Positions 1 to 7,230 of a stretch of 36,041 nucleotides of DNA are shown in pieces. Both the position numbers and the translations under genes were made by a program. The notes beneath the pieces were generated by a model, which saw nothing but the letters and a program-made list of their open reading frames with translations, was not told where the DNA came from and did not search any database. The stretch is taken from positions 1 to 36,041 of the forward strand of contig JACRLY010000073.1 in NCBI GenBank assembly GCA_016219595.1. The letters are read 5' to 3'. Position 1 is the stretch's first letter. Each line of letters starts with the position of its first letter. This stretch comes from Ignavibacteriota bacterium (GTDB lineage: Bacteria; Bacteroidota; Ignavibacteria; Kapaibacteriales; UBA2268).

Positions 1-24
1 AGATAGTGGCTATTCAAAAAAAAA

Positions 25-1425
25 TTACCTGTTTACCATCAATTTAAACAGTGATGTTATTGTACCGGTTTCCATTTTCAGAAAATACATTCCTTCGGTT
101 AAATAGCCGGTATCAAATGGTTCAGTATAATCCCCTGCTGCTTTATTTTCATCAACGAGAGTTCTGATTTCTTTTCCCATAAAATCAAACAAAGTGATTT
201 TAACATTTGAATTTTCGTATAATGAGAAATTAATTTGTGCTTTGTCATTAGCCGGGTTGGGATAGAGCAAATTAGATTTTGATAGTGTAAAATTTTCAAT
301 AATACTTGTATAATGGTCTTTTATTAGTAATAATCTTCCATCTTGAGTTCCAATGAGATATGTAGAAGAGTCTGGAGACTGGTCGAAACAGGTACCAAAA
401 GTATTTCTAATAATAATTGGATCTTTGTATAAGCCTGATTTAAGATTAATAAATTCAATAGTAGCTCCTACCCCGTTGCCACACTTAATTAAGAAATTAT
501 TATCAACAGAATACATGAATTTTTCAAGATATGTAATGTCAGTTGTTAAATCTTGAAACTTTCTCAATGAATTCCCATTTGTTGCATAATAAATATTTAT
601 ATAACCATCTCTGAAATCTGCTAAATTCTTCGAATCGGGAGAGAAACACATATATAAGGTTTTATCAGGAATAGAATCCCTGTTTTCTGTATAAAAATGA
701 TCCAATATATAAGAAGAATCATTTTCCATATTATAAAGTTCAAGAAAATAATTATAATGATAATCATCAAGATTATCTCTTTGATATGATTCGGTATATC
801 CACTAATAACAAAATGTAATCCATCTGGAGATTTGTCCAAATCATAAGGTATCAAACCAGATAAATTATTAATATATTTACAACTATCTGAACTGTATTC
901 CCCATTCATACCGCTGTTTCCACACACTCCAGCACCATAGTAATTTTTTAACTCAGAAGATAAAATAAAACAATTGTTCGATGAGTTATTTTTAATAAAA
1001 CGATGGTAAAAGACTGTACCAGCTGGATTGGGTGGAATATATATTATTCTTTCACAATTGATAAATTCAGAATCAATATTATAAATATGAATATAATTAT
1101 CATCATACCAATTGATTTCGTCGTGATTGGTGAATGCGAAATATCTAGTATCTGATGAAATATCATACAAGTTAAACCGATAATCGGACATATCAATTTC
1201 TTTAATAAGCGAGCCTGTTTCTGTATCCCATTTTCTTATGATTTTATCTGCGGAATAAGTAAGTATTGTTCTTCCATCCGGTGAAAATTGTACAATGTTA
1301 TATTGTAAAGTTTTCAATTTATTTTCGAGGTAATTGCCTTTGTCGAGCCAGCCACTCTCATTTTGGCTTTTGGCATATTGAGATGTTAGAAAAATTAATA
1401 GAATTATGAATATGATTCTTTTCAT
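25..1425 (-). CDS. Secreted WD40/propeller-like protein with T9SS sorting domain
   Basis: This 466-residue protein starts with a Sec signal peptide (MKRIIFIILLIFLTSQYAKS, cleavage near residue 20). An N-terminal stretch at about residues 45-75 resembles a WD40 blade (FSPDGRTILTYSADKIIRKW). Further weaker blades with SPDG or SPDS turns follow near residues 197, 262 and 353, so a propeller fold is likely but divergent. Residues about 385-466 form a T9SS type A C-terminal sorting domain: LLYPNPANDKAQINF, then LFDFMGKEIRTL, then EGMYFLKM. By family knowledge such proteins cross the outer membrane through the T9SS and are cell-surface or released. The ligand is unknown. The ATG at 1425 directly precedes the signal peptide. 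The downstream end of the gene lies 24 bases from the window edge and nothing recognisable follows it. Confidence 0.85.
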   Translation of the reverse strand: MKRIIFIILLIFLTSQYAKSQNESGWLDKGNYLENKLKTLQYNIVQFSPDGRTILTYSADKIIRKWDTETGSLIKEIDMSDYRFNLYDISSDTRYFAFTNHDEINWYDDNYIHIYNIDSEFINCERIIYIPPNPAGTVFYHRFIKNNSSNNCFILSSELKNYYGAGVCGNSGMNGEYSSDSCKYINNLSGLIPYDLDKSPDGLHFVISGYTESYQRDNLDDYHYNYFLELYNMENDSSYILDHFYTENRDSIPDKTLYMCFSPDSKNLADFRDGYINIYYATNGNSLRKFQDLTTDITYLEKFMYSVDNNFLIKCGNGVGATIEFINLKSGLYKDPIIIRNTFGTCFDQSPDSSTYLIGTQDGRLLLIKDHYTSIIENFTLSKSNLLYPNPANDKAQINFSLYENSNVKITLFDFMGKEIRTLVDENKAAGDYTEPFDTGYLTEGMYFLKMETGTITSLFKLMVNR

Positions 1426-1503
1426 GGACTTTTACCAATTTTGTTCTGATATAATATACAATGACACATGAAACGTGAATTGGTCTCAGAAATTCTGTAA
1501 AAA

Positions 1504-1917
1504 CTATAATTTCGTTTCAAATATATCAAGGAATTGCTTTGGATTTACTATTTTAATATTACCAAACTGTTCTATATGAAGTAATTCCTTATCACCTGAA
1601 ATAATATATTCAGCGCCAAGTTTAACTGCACATTCAATAAATTTATCGTCATCAGGGTCATTGATGACAACTTTAATAGAAGGTGTTTTATTAGCAAAAT
1701 TCATATTTCTATAAGTTGTAAACAATATAAGTAGCTCATTCAATTCTTTTCTATCTAATTTCTCAAGCCTATTTAGAACCTCGATATATTCGTTTAGAAT
1801 ATTTTTACTAAGACACAACCTGATTTTTTCATTTCTCCAGAGGTCAACAATAGCTTTTGGATTACCTCCGTGAAATGAAGATATAATTACATTTGTATCA
1901 ATAACTACTAAAGTCAT
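1504..1917 (-). CDS. PIN-domain toxin (VapC-like, COG1569-type)
   Basis: This 137-residue protein begins VVIDTNVIISSFHGG, the PIN nuclease entry motif with the first metal-binding Asp. Mid-protein it has NDPDDDKFIECAVKLGA and then ISGDKELL, which supply the remaining acidic residues. The PIN family are Mg/Mn-dependent RNases, and this subgroup is the toxin half of type II toxin-antitoxin modules. Its start ATG overlaps the stop of the upstream RHH antitoxin in an ATGA (1914-1917), so the two are translationally coupled. The length is normal for the family and all expected acidic positions look present, so this module appears intact. The RNA target cannot be told from sequence. Confidence 0.88.
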   Translation of the reverse strand: MTLVVIDTNVIISSFHGGNPKAIVDLWRNEKIRLCLSKNILNEYIEVLNRLEKLDRKELNELLILFTTYRNMNFANKTPSIKVVINDPDDDKFIECAVKLGAEYIISGDKELLHIEQFGNIKIVNPKQFLDIFETKL

Positions 1918-2162
1918 TTGTTTGCCCGTCTGACATCTTTAATAGCTTTCTTTATATCCTTTTCTGTTATTCCATGCTGTTTAAATTGTTTACTGATTCT
2001 TTGCCATAAATCCTCAATGTAAGCTGACATATCCCTTTCATTGATATAATCGCTAACAAGTTCCCGGACTACATCACTTGATGTTTTACCTTCTCTTCTG
2101 GCGACAAGGTTAAGTTTATTTTTTATATCGGAATCAATCCTAACTAATAATTGTGTTGTCAT
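1914..2162 (-). CDS. Ribbon-helix-helix antitoxin
   Basis: This is an 82-residue protein with an N-terminal ribbon-helix-helix domain: a beta strand TTQLLVRIDSDIKNKLN, then helices reading VARREGKTSSDVVRELVSDYI. The rest (about residues 50-82) is a charged helical tail of the kind that wraps a PIN toxin. RHH antitoxins bind their own promoter as dimers of dimers and neutralise the cognate nuclease. The gene is upstream of the PIN toxin and overlaps it by 4 bases, the usual antitoxin-first order. Just upstream is a perfect tandem 9-base repeat (2177-2194) that is a good operator candidate. The ATG at 2162 has an AGGAAAAAT sequence ahead of it as a weak ribosome-binding site. Confidence 0.85.
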   Translation of the reverse strand: MTTQLLVRIDSDIKNKLNLVARREGKTSSDVVRELVSDYINERDMSAYIEDLWQRISKQFKQHGITEKDIKKAIKDVRRANK

Positions 2163-2176
2163 ATTTTTCCTAAATT

Positions 2177-2194
2177 ATGATATACATGATATAC
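2177..2194. promoter_or_regulatory. Tandem 9-bp repeat, candidate operator of the RHH/PIN module
   Basis: ATGATATAC occurs twice in perfect tandem, 15 bases ahead of the antitoxin start. RHH repressors commonly bind short tandem half-sites in their own promoter. Binding by this antitoxin is inferred. Confidence 0.45.
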
Positions 2195-2290
2195 AATATA
2201 TATTATATCGAATAGAAAAAAAAATTATTTTAATGCAGTTATTCCTATTTAAATCAAATTCTTAAGATTAAAAATGTAAATATTTTTTGT

Positions 2291-2338
2291 CATAATGTAA
2301 AAAATACTTGACATTATGTAAAATATTTCTTATATTTG
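2291..2338 (+). promoter_or_regulatory. Bacteroidota-type promoter with overlapping direct repeats
   Basis: TTG at 2308-2310 and TATATTTG at 2331-2338 match the Bacteroidota -33 and -7 elements (TTG, about 20 bases, TAnnTTTG). Two copies of CATwATGTAAAA begin at 2291 and 2312, 21 bases apart, about two helical turns. They flank and overlap the -33 element and so could be an operator for the XRE regulator encoded downstream. The start of transcription would be near 2345, giving a leader of about 30 bases before the ATG at 2376. Confidence 0.6.
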
Positions 2339-2375
2339 TATTGAATTGAAAATCAAATTTATGTGAGGTCGAAAA

Positions 2376-2828
2376 ATGGTATCGAAATTTTTATTGCCGA
2401 ACAGATTTAAACTTATAGGATGGGTACTTCTAATTCCATCTTTTATACTTGGAATTTTGTGGCTATGTGATATAAGATACATAATTCAAGCACCTGTGTT
2501 TTCTATATGGGGTGATAAATTATTAAGCATAATACATAAAGATATTTATAATGAGTTAGTTTCGGCTCCTCTATTGATTAGTCTTTTGATGATTACTTTT
2601 GCCAGAGAAAAGAATGAAGATGAATATATATCAAAAATCAGATTGGATTCATTGGTATGGGCAATATATATAAACTACATTTTGCTGTTCATTTCCATTT
2701 TATTCGTTTTCCAGGGAGCTTTTTACACAGTAATGATTTTTAATTTATTTACAATACTTATCCTGTTTATTATCCGCTTTAATATTGTTCTTTATAAATC
2801 AAAACGGCAGATGGATAATGAAAAATAG
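2376..2828 (+). CDS. Small integral membrane protein paired with an XRE regulator
   Basis: This 150-residue protein has about four hydrophobic segments, near residues 13-30, 64-77, 91-112 and 116-136, separated by short charged loops (FAREKNEDEYISKIRLDSL between segments 2 and 3). It has no catalytic motif I recognise. It overlaps the following XRE-type regulator by 11 bases, so the two are co-translated. Membrane-protein/XRE pairs of this size are frequent in Bacteroidota and Firmicutes genomes (the YoaS/YozG arrangement is analogous), but their job is mostly unknown. GTGAGG lies 10 bases before the ATG as a ribosome-binding site. The gene is preceded by a clear promoter at 2308-2338. Confidence 0.75.
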   Translation: MVSKFLLPNRFKLIGWVLLIPSFILGILWLCDIRYIIQAPVFSIWGDKLLSIIHKDIYNELVSAPLLISLLMITFAREKNEDEYISKIRLDSLVWAIYINYILLFISILFVFQGAFYTVMIFNLFTILILFIIRFNIVLYKSKRQMDNEK

Positions 2829-3018
2829 TATTAAAGTGGAAAGAGCAATAAAAAACATAACTCAGGACGAACTTGCTAAGCTTGCAGGAGTGAGCCGGCA
2901 GACAATTAATGCTATGGAACTCGGCAAGTATGTACCTTCGACTGTCCTGGCAATGAAAATAGCAAAAGTGTTTGATAAAAAAGTTGATGATATCTTCAAA
3001 CTCGAAGATACTGATTAA
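2818..3018 (+). CDS. Short XRE/Cro-type helix-turn-helix regulator
   Basis: This is a 66-residue single-domain DNA-binding protein. The HTH is at about residues 14-36 (TQDELAKLAGVSRQTINAME), followed by LGKYVPSTVLAMKIAKVFDKKVDDIF, the standard XRE five-helix end. I chose the ATG at 2818, inside the end of the upstream gene, because upstream in-frame sequence only adds non-homologous residues and the usual family start is a few residues before the HTH. The arrangement suggests that it controls its own two-gene operon, possibly through the direct repeats in the promoter. A partner signal is not evident. Confidence 0.88.
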   Translation: MKNSIKVERAIKNITQDELAKLAGVSRQTINAMELGKYVPSTVLAMKIAKVFDKKVDDIFKLEDTD

Positions 3019-3149
3019 ACTGACATTCTGAAGCTTCAAAATTAATCTGTTTATTAGTATAAATCATGCTGATATACAAGGGGATATTATTGCCTTTTCT
3101 TAAAAAGTAATCAATTAATTATTTGTTTCATTTTAAAATTGGAGAATTT

Positions 3150-3734
3150 ATGAAAAAAGTATTATTAATAATGTTCATCACAACTTTGATGTTAACATCC
3201 GAACTTATTGCAAAAGGGAAACAACGCATTGGAGTTTATGATTCGCGAGTAATCGCAATTTGCTGGTTCCAATCCGAAGAAGGACAGAAAAACATGAAAA
3301 GCCTAATGGACGAGTTTAAAACTGCAAAATCAAAAGGCGACACTGTCCAGGCAAAAAAATTAGAAGAAAAAGGACAGTTAACACAAAGAATATTACATGA
3401 CAAGGGATTTGGCAGAGGTTCGGTTGCAGAAATAATCGAGAATAAATTAAATGAACTGAAAGAACTTGCCAAAAAAGAAAAGTTGATGGCAATATGTTCC
3501 AAATGGGAATTGAATTTTTCAAGTCCTGATGTTGAAGTAGTTGATATTACAATGAATGTATTGGATATGTTCAATGCAACGGACAAAGTAAAGAAAATGG
3601 TGGAAGAAATGAAGGGAATAGAACCAATCAAAGATGCATTTTTTCTTGAGGATCAGTATAGGAATGAGGGCTGTCCTGTTAAAATAAGGACAGCCTTTGT
3701 TTTAATATTACATCAATCCTTTATCTCAAGATAA
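3150..3734 (+). CDS. Exported protein, possibly Skp/OmpH-like, with an anomalous 3' end
   Basis: The protein is 194 residues from the ATG at 3150, which follows a GGAG ribosome-binding site (3141) and starts a signal peptide (MKKVLLIMFITTLMLTSELIA). The mature part begins QRIGVYDSRVIAICWFQSEEG, followed by a long charged helical region (about residues 45-115) and then SPDVEVVDITMNVLDMF. This layout recalls the OmpH/Skp periplasmic chaperone family, but the match is weak. The last 30 or so codons run straight through a strong terminator hairpin (3669-3695) and overlap the convergent gene by 22 bases. One extra T in the T6 run before CTTGAG (around 3640) would instead end the protein at TAG 3659-3661, ahead of the hairpin. 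The true C-terminus is therefore doubtful. Confidence 0.65.
   Translation: MKKVLLIMFITTLMLTSELIAKGKQRIGVYDSRVIAICWFQSEEGQKNMKSLMDEFKTAKSKGDTVQAKKLEEKGQLTQRILHDKGFGRGSVAEIIENKLNELKELAKKEKLMAICSKWELNFSSPDVEVVDITMNVLDMFNATDKVKKMVEEMKGIEPIKDAFFLEDQYRNEGCPVKIRTAFVLILHQSFISR
3669..3702 (+). terminator. Rho-independent terminator
   Basis: GGCTGTCCT (3669-3677) and AGGACAGCC (3687-3695) form a perfect 9-bp stem with a 9-base loop, followed by TTTGTTTT. The T tract is only on the plus-strand side, so it terminates the 3150 gene. It lies inside the open frame of that gene as sequenced. Confidence 0.8.
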
Positions 3735-4396
3735 AAAACCACATAATGATTCAGCTTGTAATACTTATGCCACTCCTCGACTGGTTTCATATTTAATATG
3801 CAATAATTCGATGCTCCACCCCCCATTTCAAAAGGTGGTGCAAAAGTAATAATTGGAATTTTTTTATTAACAGGAATATTGCCTTTATAATCACCACAAA
3901 CAAATAAATCCCTAAGCATATATAATGAATTTTCTTTTTTTGAAATGTGAAAATCAAAGAAAAAACCAGAATAATGAATATGAATTCTAGCTGAACTATC
4001 TTCAGAATTATCACATAAGAAATTAATAGTATATAAAGTGTCATTCTCTTTATATTTTGTTTTTTCACATGGGTCTGAAATATAATAAGGAATAGTATCA
4101 TCGCCAATTTTCATATTAATAGTATCCTTACCACATTCAAATAATGGATTTTCCTTCTTTTTCTCACCATTAATGTATTCTATTTGCGATATAATAAATT
4201 TTTTTCCAATGAGATTTGAATCTGAGAATGAAACAGAAATTTTCTCAACATTGATTAAATCAGCAAGAAGTTTTGTTTCACTATCCTTGAAGCCAACTTG
4301 GATGTTAATTTCGGTGCTGTCAGGTTTTGCAAGTAATGTGAAATTAGTCAGACGAAATAAAGAAATTATTAAACAAATAAGAACACAATGTTTCAT
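3713..4396 (-). CDS. Hypothetical exported protein
   Basis: This 227-residue protein starts with a signal peptide (about residues 1-23, MKHCVLICLIISLFRLTNF). The mature part is rich in beta-prone segments with four cysteines in the middle region (FECGKD, DPCEK, FLCDN, FVCGD). A Gly-rich turn FAPPFEMGGGASNYC is near the C-terminus. No family or catalytic motif is recognised. It has a GGAG ribosome-binding site 8 bases before the ATG and a TAnnTTTG-type site upstream (4431-4438). It faces the 3150 gene convergently. Codon and base use look like the surroundings. Expression seems likely; function is unknown. Confidence 0.7.
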   Translation of the reverse strand: MKHCVLICLIISLFRLTNFTLLAKPDSTEINIQVGFKDSETKLLADLINVEKISVSFSDSNLIGKKFIISQIEYINGEKKKENPLFECGKDTINMKIGDDTIPYYISDPCEKTKYKENDTLYTINFLCDNSEDSSARIHIHYSGFFFDFHISKKENSLYMLRDLFVCGDYKGNIPVNKKIPIITFAPPFEMGGGASNYCILNMKPVEEWHKYYKLNHYVVFYLEIKD

Positions 4397-4430
4397 GTAA
4401 TTCTCCGATTATTTGAATGTTTTAATTATA

Positions 4431-4438
4431 CAAACATA
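4431..4438 (-). promoter_or_regulatory. Candidate -7 element (TATGTTTG)
   Basis: Read on the minus strand this is TATGTTTG, an exact TAnnTTTG match, about 35 bases before the start of the 227-residue exported protein. The only TTG upstream is at 17 bases spacing, shorter than usual, so the -33 element is weak. Confidence 0.4.
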
Positions 4439-4459
4439 CAATAAAAATTATAGAGCAAG

Positions 4460-4672
4460 TTATCTCAATATTTTAATATATAACAGGTAAAAAATAAAAG
4501 CAAGTGAAAATATGAAACCCCATAAAATGATTAAGTATAGTATGAATTTAAATTGAATTTTTAAATATTGTTTAATATCGAATTTCTTACCATTTTTTAA
4601 TGAATGGATGTAATTCCTGTAATCAACTTTAATACTGAAAAAATATCTTAAAAATTTCATTAAATAATACAT
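4460..4672 (-). CDS. Small membrane protein, possibly a fragment
   Basis: An open frame of about 70 codons ends with a strong hydrophobic segment (LYLIILWGFIFSLAFIFYLLYI). It is preceded by a basic, helical stretch (YRNYIHSLKNGKKFDIKQYLKIQ). The N-terminus is uncertain: ATGs occur at 4672 and 4660, and both lie inside the residual toxin frame 4629-4742, so the 5' end may be an accidental join. No ribosome-binding site is visible. It may be the tail of a larger membrane protein left by the rearrangement that cut the PIN toxin. I do not recognise a family. Confidence 0.4.
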   Translation of the reverse strand: MYYLMKFLRYFFSIKVDYRNYIHSLKNGKKFDIKQYLKIQFKFILYLIILWGFIFSLAFIFYLLYIKILR

Positions 4673-4742
4673 CAATTAATTTTGATAATAATTTCCCAAT
4701 CAGAAAGCTGACCCAAATATTAGTATCAATTATTACTTCCAT
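4629..4742 (-). pseudogene. Truncated PIN-domain toxin (N-terminal 37 codons only)
   Basis: The ATG at 4742 overlaps the end of the antitoxin gene and opens with MEVIIDTNIWVSFLIGK, the characteristic first strand and first metal-binding Asp of PIN toxins. The frame continues as LLSKLIDVLFNEIFKIFFQY and stops at 4629-4631. A complete PIN toxin is about 130-140 residues, so roughly three quarters, including the other acidic catalytic residues, is gone. The sequence beyond the stop does not resume a PIN domain in any frame I could read. The product cannot be an active nuclease. Confidence 0.8.
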
Positions 4743-4947
4743 ATTTGGCTTGTCTGACTTCTTCAACTATTGTTGTGATTTCATCTAATGTTATAGGAAT
4801 ATTCTTCATTCGATTTCTGAAATCAATAAGCCAATCTTTTAGAGTAATTTCATTTATATAATCGGCAAGTTTAACTTTTTCTTTCTGATTCATTTGCTTT
4901 ATTAAACTTATAGCTTGTTTATAACTTGTTGTCGTTTTAACAGCCAT
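4726..4947 (-). CDS. Antitoxin of a decayed PIN-type toxin-antitoxin module
   Basis: This 73-residue helical protein starts AVKTTTSYKQAISLIKQMNQ. Its mid segment is QKEKVKLADYINEITLKDWL, and it ends ITTIVEEVRQAKYGSNN. The ending (EEVRQAKYG) is typical of the antitoxins found directly ahead of COG1569 PIN toxins in Bacteroidota and cyanobacteria. It has a strong GGAGG ribosome-binding site just before the ATG at 4947. The toxin frame starts inside its last codons, the normal coupling, but that toxin is truncated. The gene is thus an orphan antitoxin that is still apparently expressible. Confidence 0.75.
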   Translation of the reverse strand: MAVKTTTSYKQAISLIKQMNQKEKVKLADYINEITLKDWLIDFRNRMKNIPITLDEITTIVEEVRQAKYGSNN

Positions 4948-5134
4948 ATTTCCTCCGTTTCCTTTGCATTCATATTAATTTTATAATTTTATTATATTCA
5001 ACGATTAAAATAATGAATAATTGCTAAATTTAATAATGTTCCAAATTATTCAGTCAAATAAATTCTAATATTATTTTCAAAAAAGATAACTGTTTTACTT
5101 TATTACTTTATAAACTTTCAACTCTGACTAATTT

Positions 5135-6946
5135 TCATTTCTTCGGTATCACTTTAAATTCTACACGTCTGTTCTGGGCTCTGCCGGCGTCTGTCTCGTT
5201 TGATGCGACAGGTTTTGTCTTGCCGTAGCCATTAGGAATAAGGCGTTCACGGTTAATACCTTTCCCTGCCAAATAATTTACCACAGACCTTGCTCTTTTT
5301 TCCGATAGTGTATGATTGTAATCATCACCACCTATGTAATCAGTATGCCCGGCAATTTCTATTGTAAATTCAGGTATTGTTTTCAGCAAGTCTGCTAACC
5401 GGTCTAAGTCGGGGAATGATTCAGGTTTCAAATCCCATTTGTCATATTCAAAAAAGACGTTGTTAATTCGAATATTTGTTCCCCCAAGGTGCTTGAGATT
5501 ATAAATGGTAATATCTTCATAAATACCGTAGAAAAATCCCTCGTCATTACGCAGGTCAACATTTTTCGTAATCGGGTAATACCCTTCTTTCTTTGCATAA
5601 ACACCGTAATTTTTACCGAGAGGAAGCACTACAAAATAGGAGCCGTCCTGTGGATTGCTGTGAAGGTGACCAATTTGTTTCCCGGTTTCAAGGTCTTCCC
5701 AGATGATGTCAGCCACTATAGTGTTTCCTTCGTTATCTCTCACTTTGCCTGAAATCGTAACCACTTTTTCAGGTCTGAGTAAATCAGGAACTTTGATAGC
5801 ATATACATCTGTCTTTCCAAATGTTTCATCTTTCTCGCTTGCAGCGAAGTATGAAATATAACCTTCAGTCGAAACGATAGCTCCCCATTCATCTCCGGGA
5901 GTATTAATATACCTGCCCATATTGACAGGCTCGCTCCATTCGGTCCAGGAATCTTCATTCAGGCGTACAGATTTGAATATATCCATTCTTCCCAATCCAT
6001 AATGTCCTTCTGAACTGAAATACAGTGACTTCATATCGGGATGGAGAAAAGGTTTCCTTTCTGCATAGGGAGTGTTGACAACAGGACCAAGATTAACCGG
6101 AGCACTCCATCCTGTGTCGGTTTTGAAACTTATATAAATATCGGTATTGCCATTTTTGCTGCCATGATAAACCTGGTGAATTTTATGGAATCCTCCAACA
6201 GCACCCGGGCGGTCGGATACAAAAAGAATTGCATTCCCTTCGGCTGTCGGTTTGGCATCGCAATCGAACCAACCTGTGTTGATAGGATAAGGAAACGGAA
6301 CAGGCTGATTCCAGCCTTGTTTTGTCATGTCTGCATAGAACAAATCACCCCTGCCAAGACTTTCGTCATAATTTCCGAAAATGATTAACTGGGTTCCGTC
6401 GACTGTAATTCCTTCAGGAGCCTCATTCTTTTGTGTATTGACCGCAGAAGTCAGTTTTTCGGCTTTTTGCCATACACCGTTACCATATTTCGACATGTAA
6501 ATATCTTCGGCACCCCTGCCATCGCGGTTCAATCCTGTGAAGAAGAGTTTAGATTCGTCAGCAGTCGGAATCGGAGAATATTCATTTGCAGATGTATTAA
6601 TCCCCTGACCAAGATTGACCGGGACAAGATATTCACCATCTGTTTTAAGCAAAGTGATAATTTTATCGAACCGTTCTTTCATATTAGGGAATTCAGGCTG
6701 CCATATTTCATAAATTTCAGCGGCACTTTCCCAATGTTTTCTTTTTATAAAAGGTTCTGCGAGTCGTTGAACGGCAACAAATGCATCCTCATCGGGTGAG
6801 AAAGCATGTATGAAATCGAAGAATTGTCCCATTGTGGCGTCGGTAACCGAATTGCAAAGGAAGTCTTCGGGAAGCTGCGAACGTACTTCCCCGCAAACCA
6901 AAAAGAGAAGCGGATATATTAATATATATGCTTTTTTTGATAACAT
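5135..6946 (-). CDS. PorE-like OmpA-family protein (PD40 propeller, CRD, OmpA domain)
   Basis: This 603-residue envelope protein has three visible modules after a signal sequence (residues about 1-24). An N-terminal helical part with a TPR-like stretch (AEPFIKRKHWESAAEIYEIW) covers about 60-110. Five or so PD40/WD40-like blades cover about 125-395 (for example ADESKLFFTG, GNAILFVSDRPG, MKSLYFSSEGHYGLGRMDIF). A carboxypeptidase-regulatory-like fold covers about 396-470. An OmpA C-terminal peptidoglycan-binding domain covers about 490-603 (IEIAGHTDYIGG, TLSEKRARSVVNYL, GRAQNRRVEFKV). TPR, propeller, CRD and OmpA in this order is the layout reported for the T9SS component PorE of Porphyromonas. 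PorE is a lipoprotein. Here a Cys sits at the signal end (FLVCGE) but it is a poor lipobox, so lipidation is unsure. A general OmpA/PD40 protein is the alternative. Confidence 0.8.
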   Translation of the reverse strand: MLSKKAYILIYPLLFLVCGEVRSQLPEDFLCNSVTDATMGQFFDFIHAFSPDEDAFVAVQRLAEPFIKRKHWESAAEIYEIWQPEFPNMKERFDKIITLLKTDGEYLVPVNLGQGINTSANEYSPIPTADESKLFFTGLNRDGRGAEDIYMSKYGNGVWQKAEKLTSAVNTQKNEAPEGITVDGTQLIIFGNYDESLGRGDLFYADMTKQGWNQPVPFPYPINTGWFDCDAKPTAEGNAILFVSDRPGAVGGFHKIHQVYHGSKNGNTDIYISFKTDTGWSAPVNLGPVVNTPYAERKPFLHPDMKSLYFSSEGHYGLGRMDIFKSVRLNEDSWTEWSEPVNMGRYINTPGDEWGAIVSTEGYISYFAASEKDETFGKTDVYAIKVPDLLRPEKVVTISGKVRDNEGNTIVADIIWEDLETGKQIGHLHSNPQDGSYFVVLPLGKNYGVYAKKEGYYPITKNVDLRNDEGFFYGIYEDITIYNLKHLGGTNIRINNVFFEYDKWDLKPESFPDLDRLADLLKTIPEFTIEIAGHTDYIGGDDYNHTLSEKRARSVVNYLAGKGINRERLIPNGYGKTKPVASNETDAGRAQNRRVEFKVIPKK

Positions 6947-7095
6947 TATAATATAAAAATAATTACATAAGAATTGTGTGCAAATAATCTGCCAAAGAAT
7001 GTTATGGTTGGTTTTTATTTTTTATTGGGGTTTTTCTGAAGTTATATGAATATGTGGTCGCTTCTATTAACTTCGCGCTTCAGTATTAGGATTTA

Positions 7096-7230
7096 TTAAA
7101 TATCAGAATCAGATAAGTTTGCAATTTTCATAAAATGTTTTAATAATCCAATTTTCAAGTCATCATTACCATGAATTGGAATTGAGATTCTTTCAATCTT
7201 TCCTTTTTTGTTGTAAAACAGACAAGCATC
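7096..7230 (-). pseudogene. HicA toxin remnant (C-terminal half)
   Basis: Read on the minus strand, the frame ending at TAA 7096-7098 gives LFYNKKGKIERISIPIH, then GNDDLKIGLLKHFMKIANL. This is the second half of a HicA mRNA interferase (the beta strands after the catalytic His and the closing helix). The start, the N-terminal helix and the Gly-Ser/Asp-His catalytic part are absent. An in-frame TAG blocks the frame just upstream and no start codon follows it. It lies one frame off the hicB fragment, which reads directly into it. Confidence 0.7.

Noticed and set aside
1434-1484. ACCAATT...AATTGGT inverted repeat ahead of the first gene
   Set aside because: Seven-base arms separated by 37 bases are expected by chance in AT-rich DNA.
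2779-3039. Minus-strand open frame opposite the XRE regulator
   Set aside because: The plus-strand XRE domain is unmistakable; the antisense product has no family features.
3236-3631. Minus-strand 131-codon open frame opposite the Skp-like gene
   Set aside because: It lacks a recognisable domain and lies entirely opposite a gene with a signal peptide, ribosome-binding site and terminator on the plus strand.
6041-6799. Plus-strand open frames opposite the PorE-like gene
   Set aside because: They are antisense to PD40 blades that are clearly coding; no domain or start signal was found.
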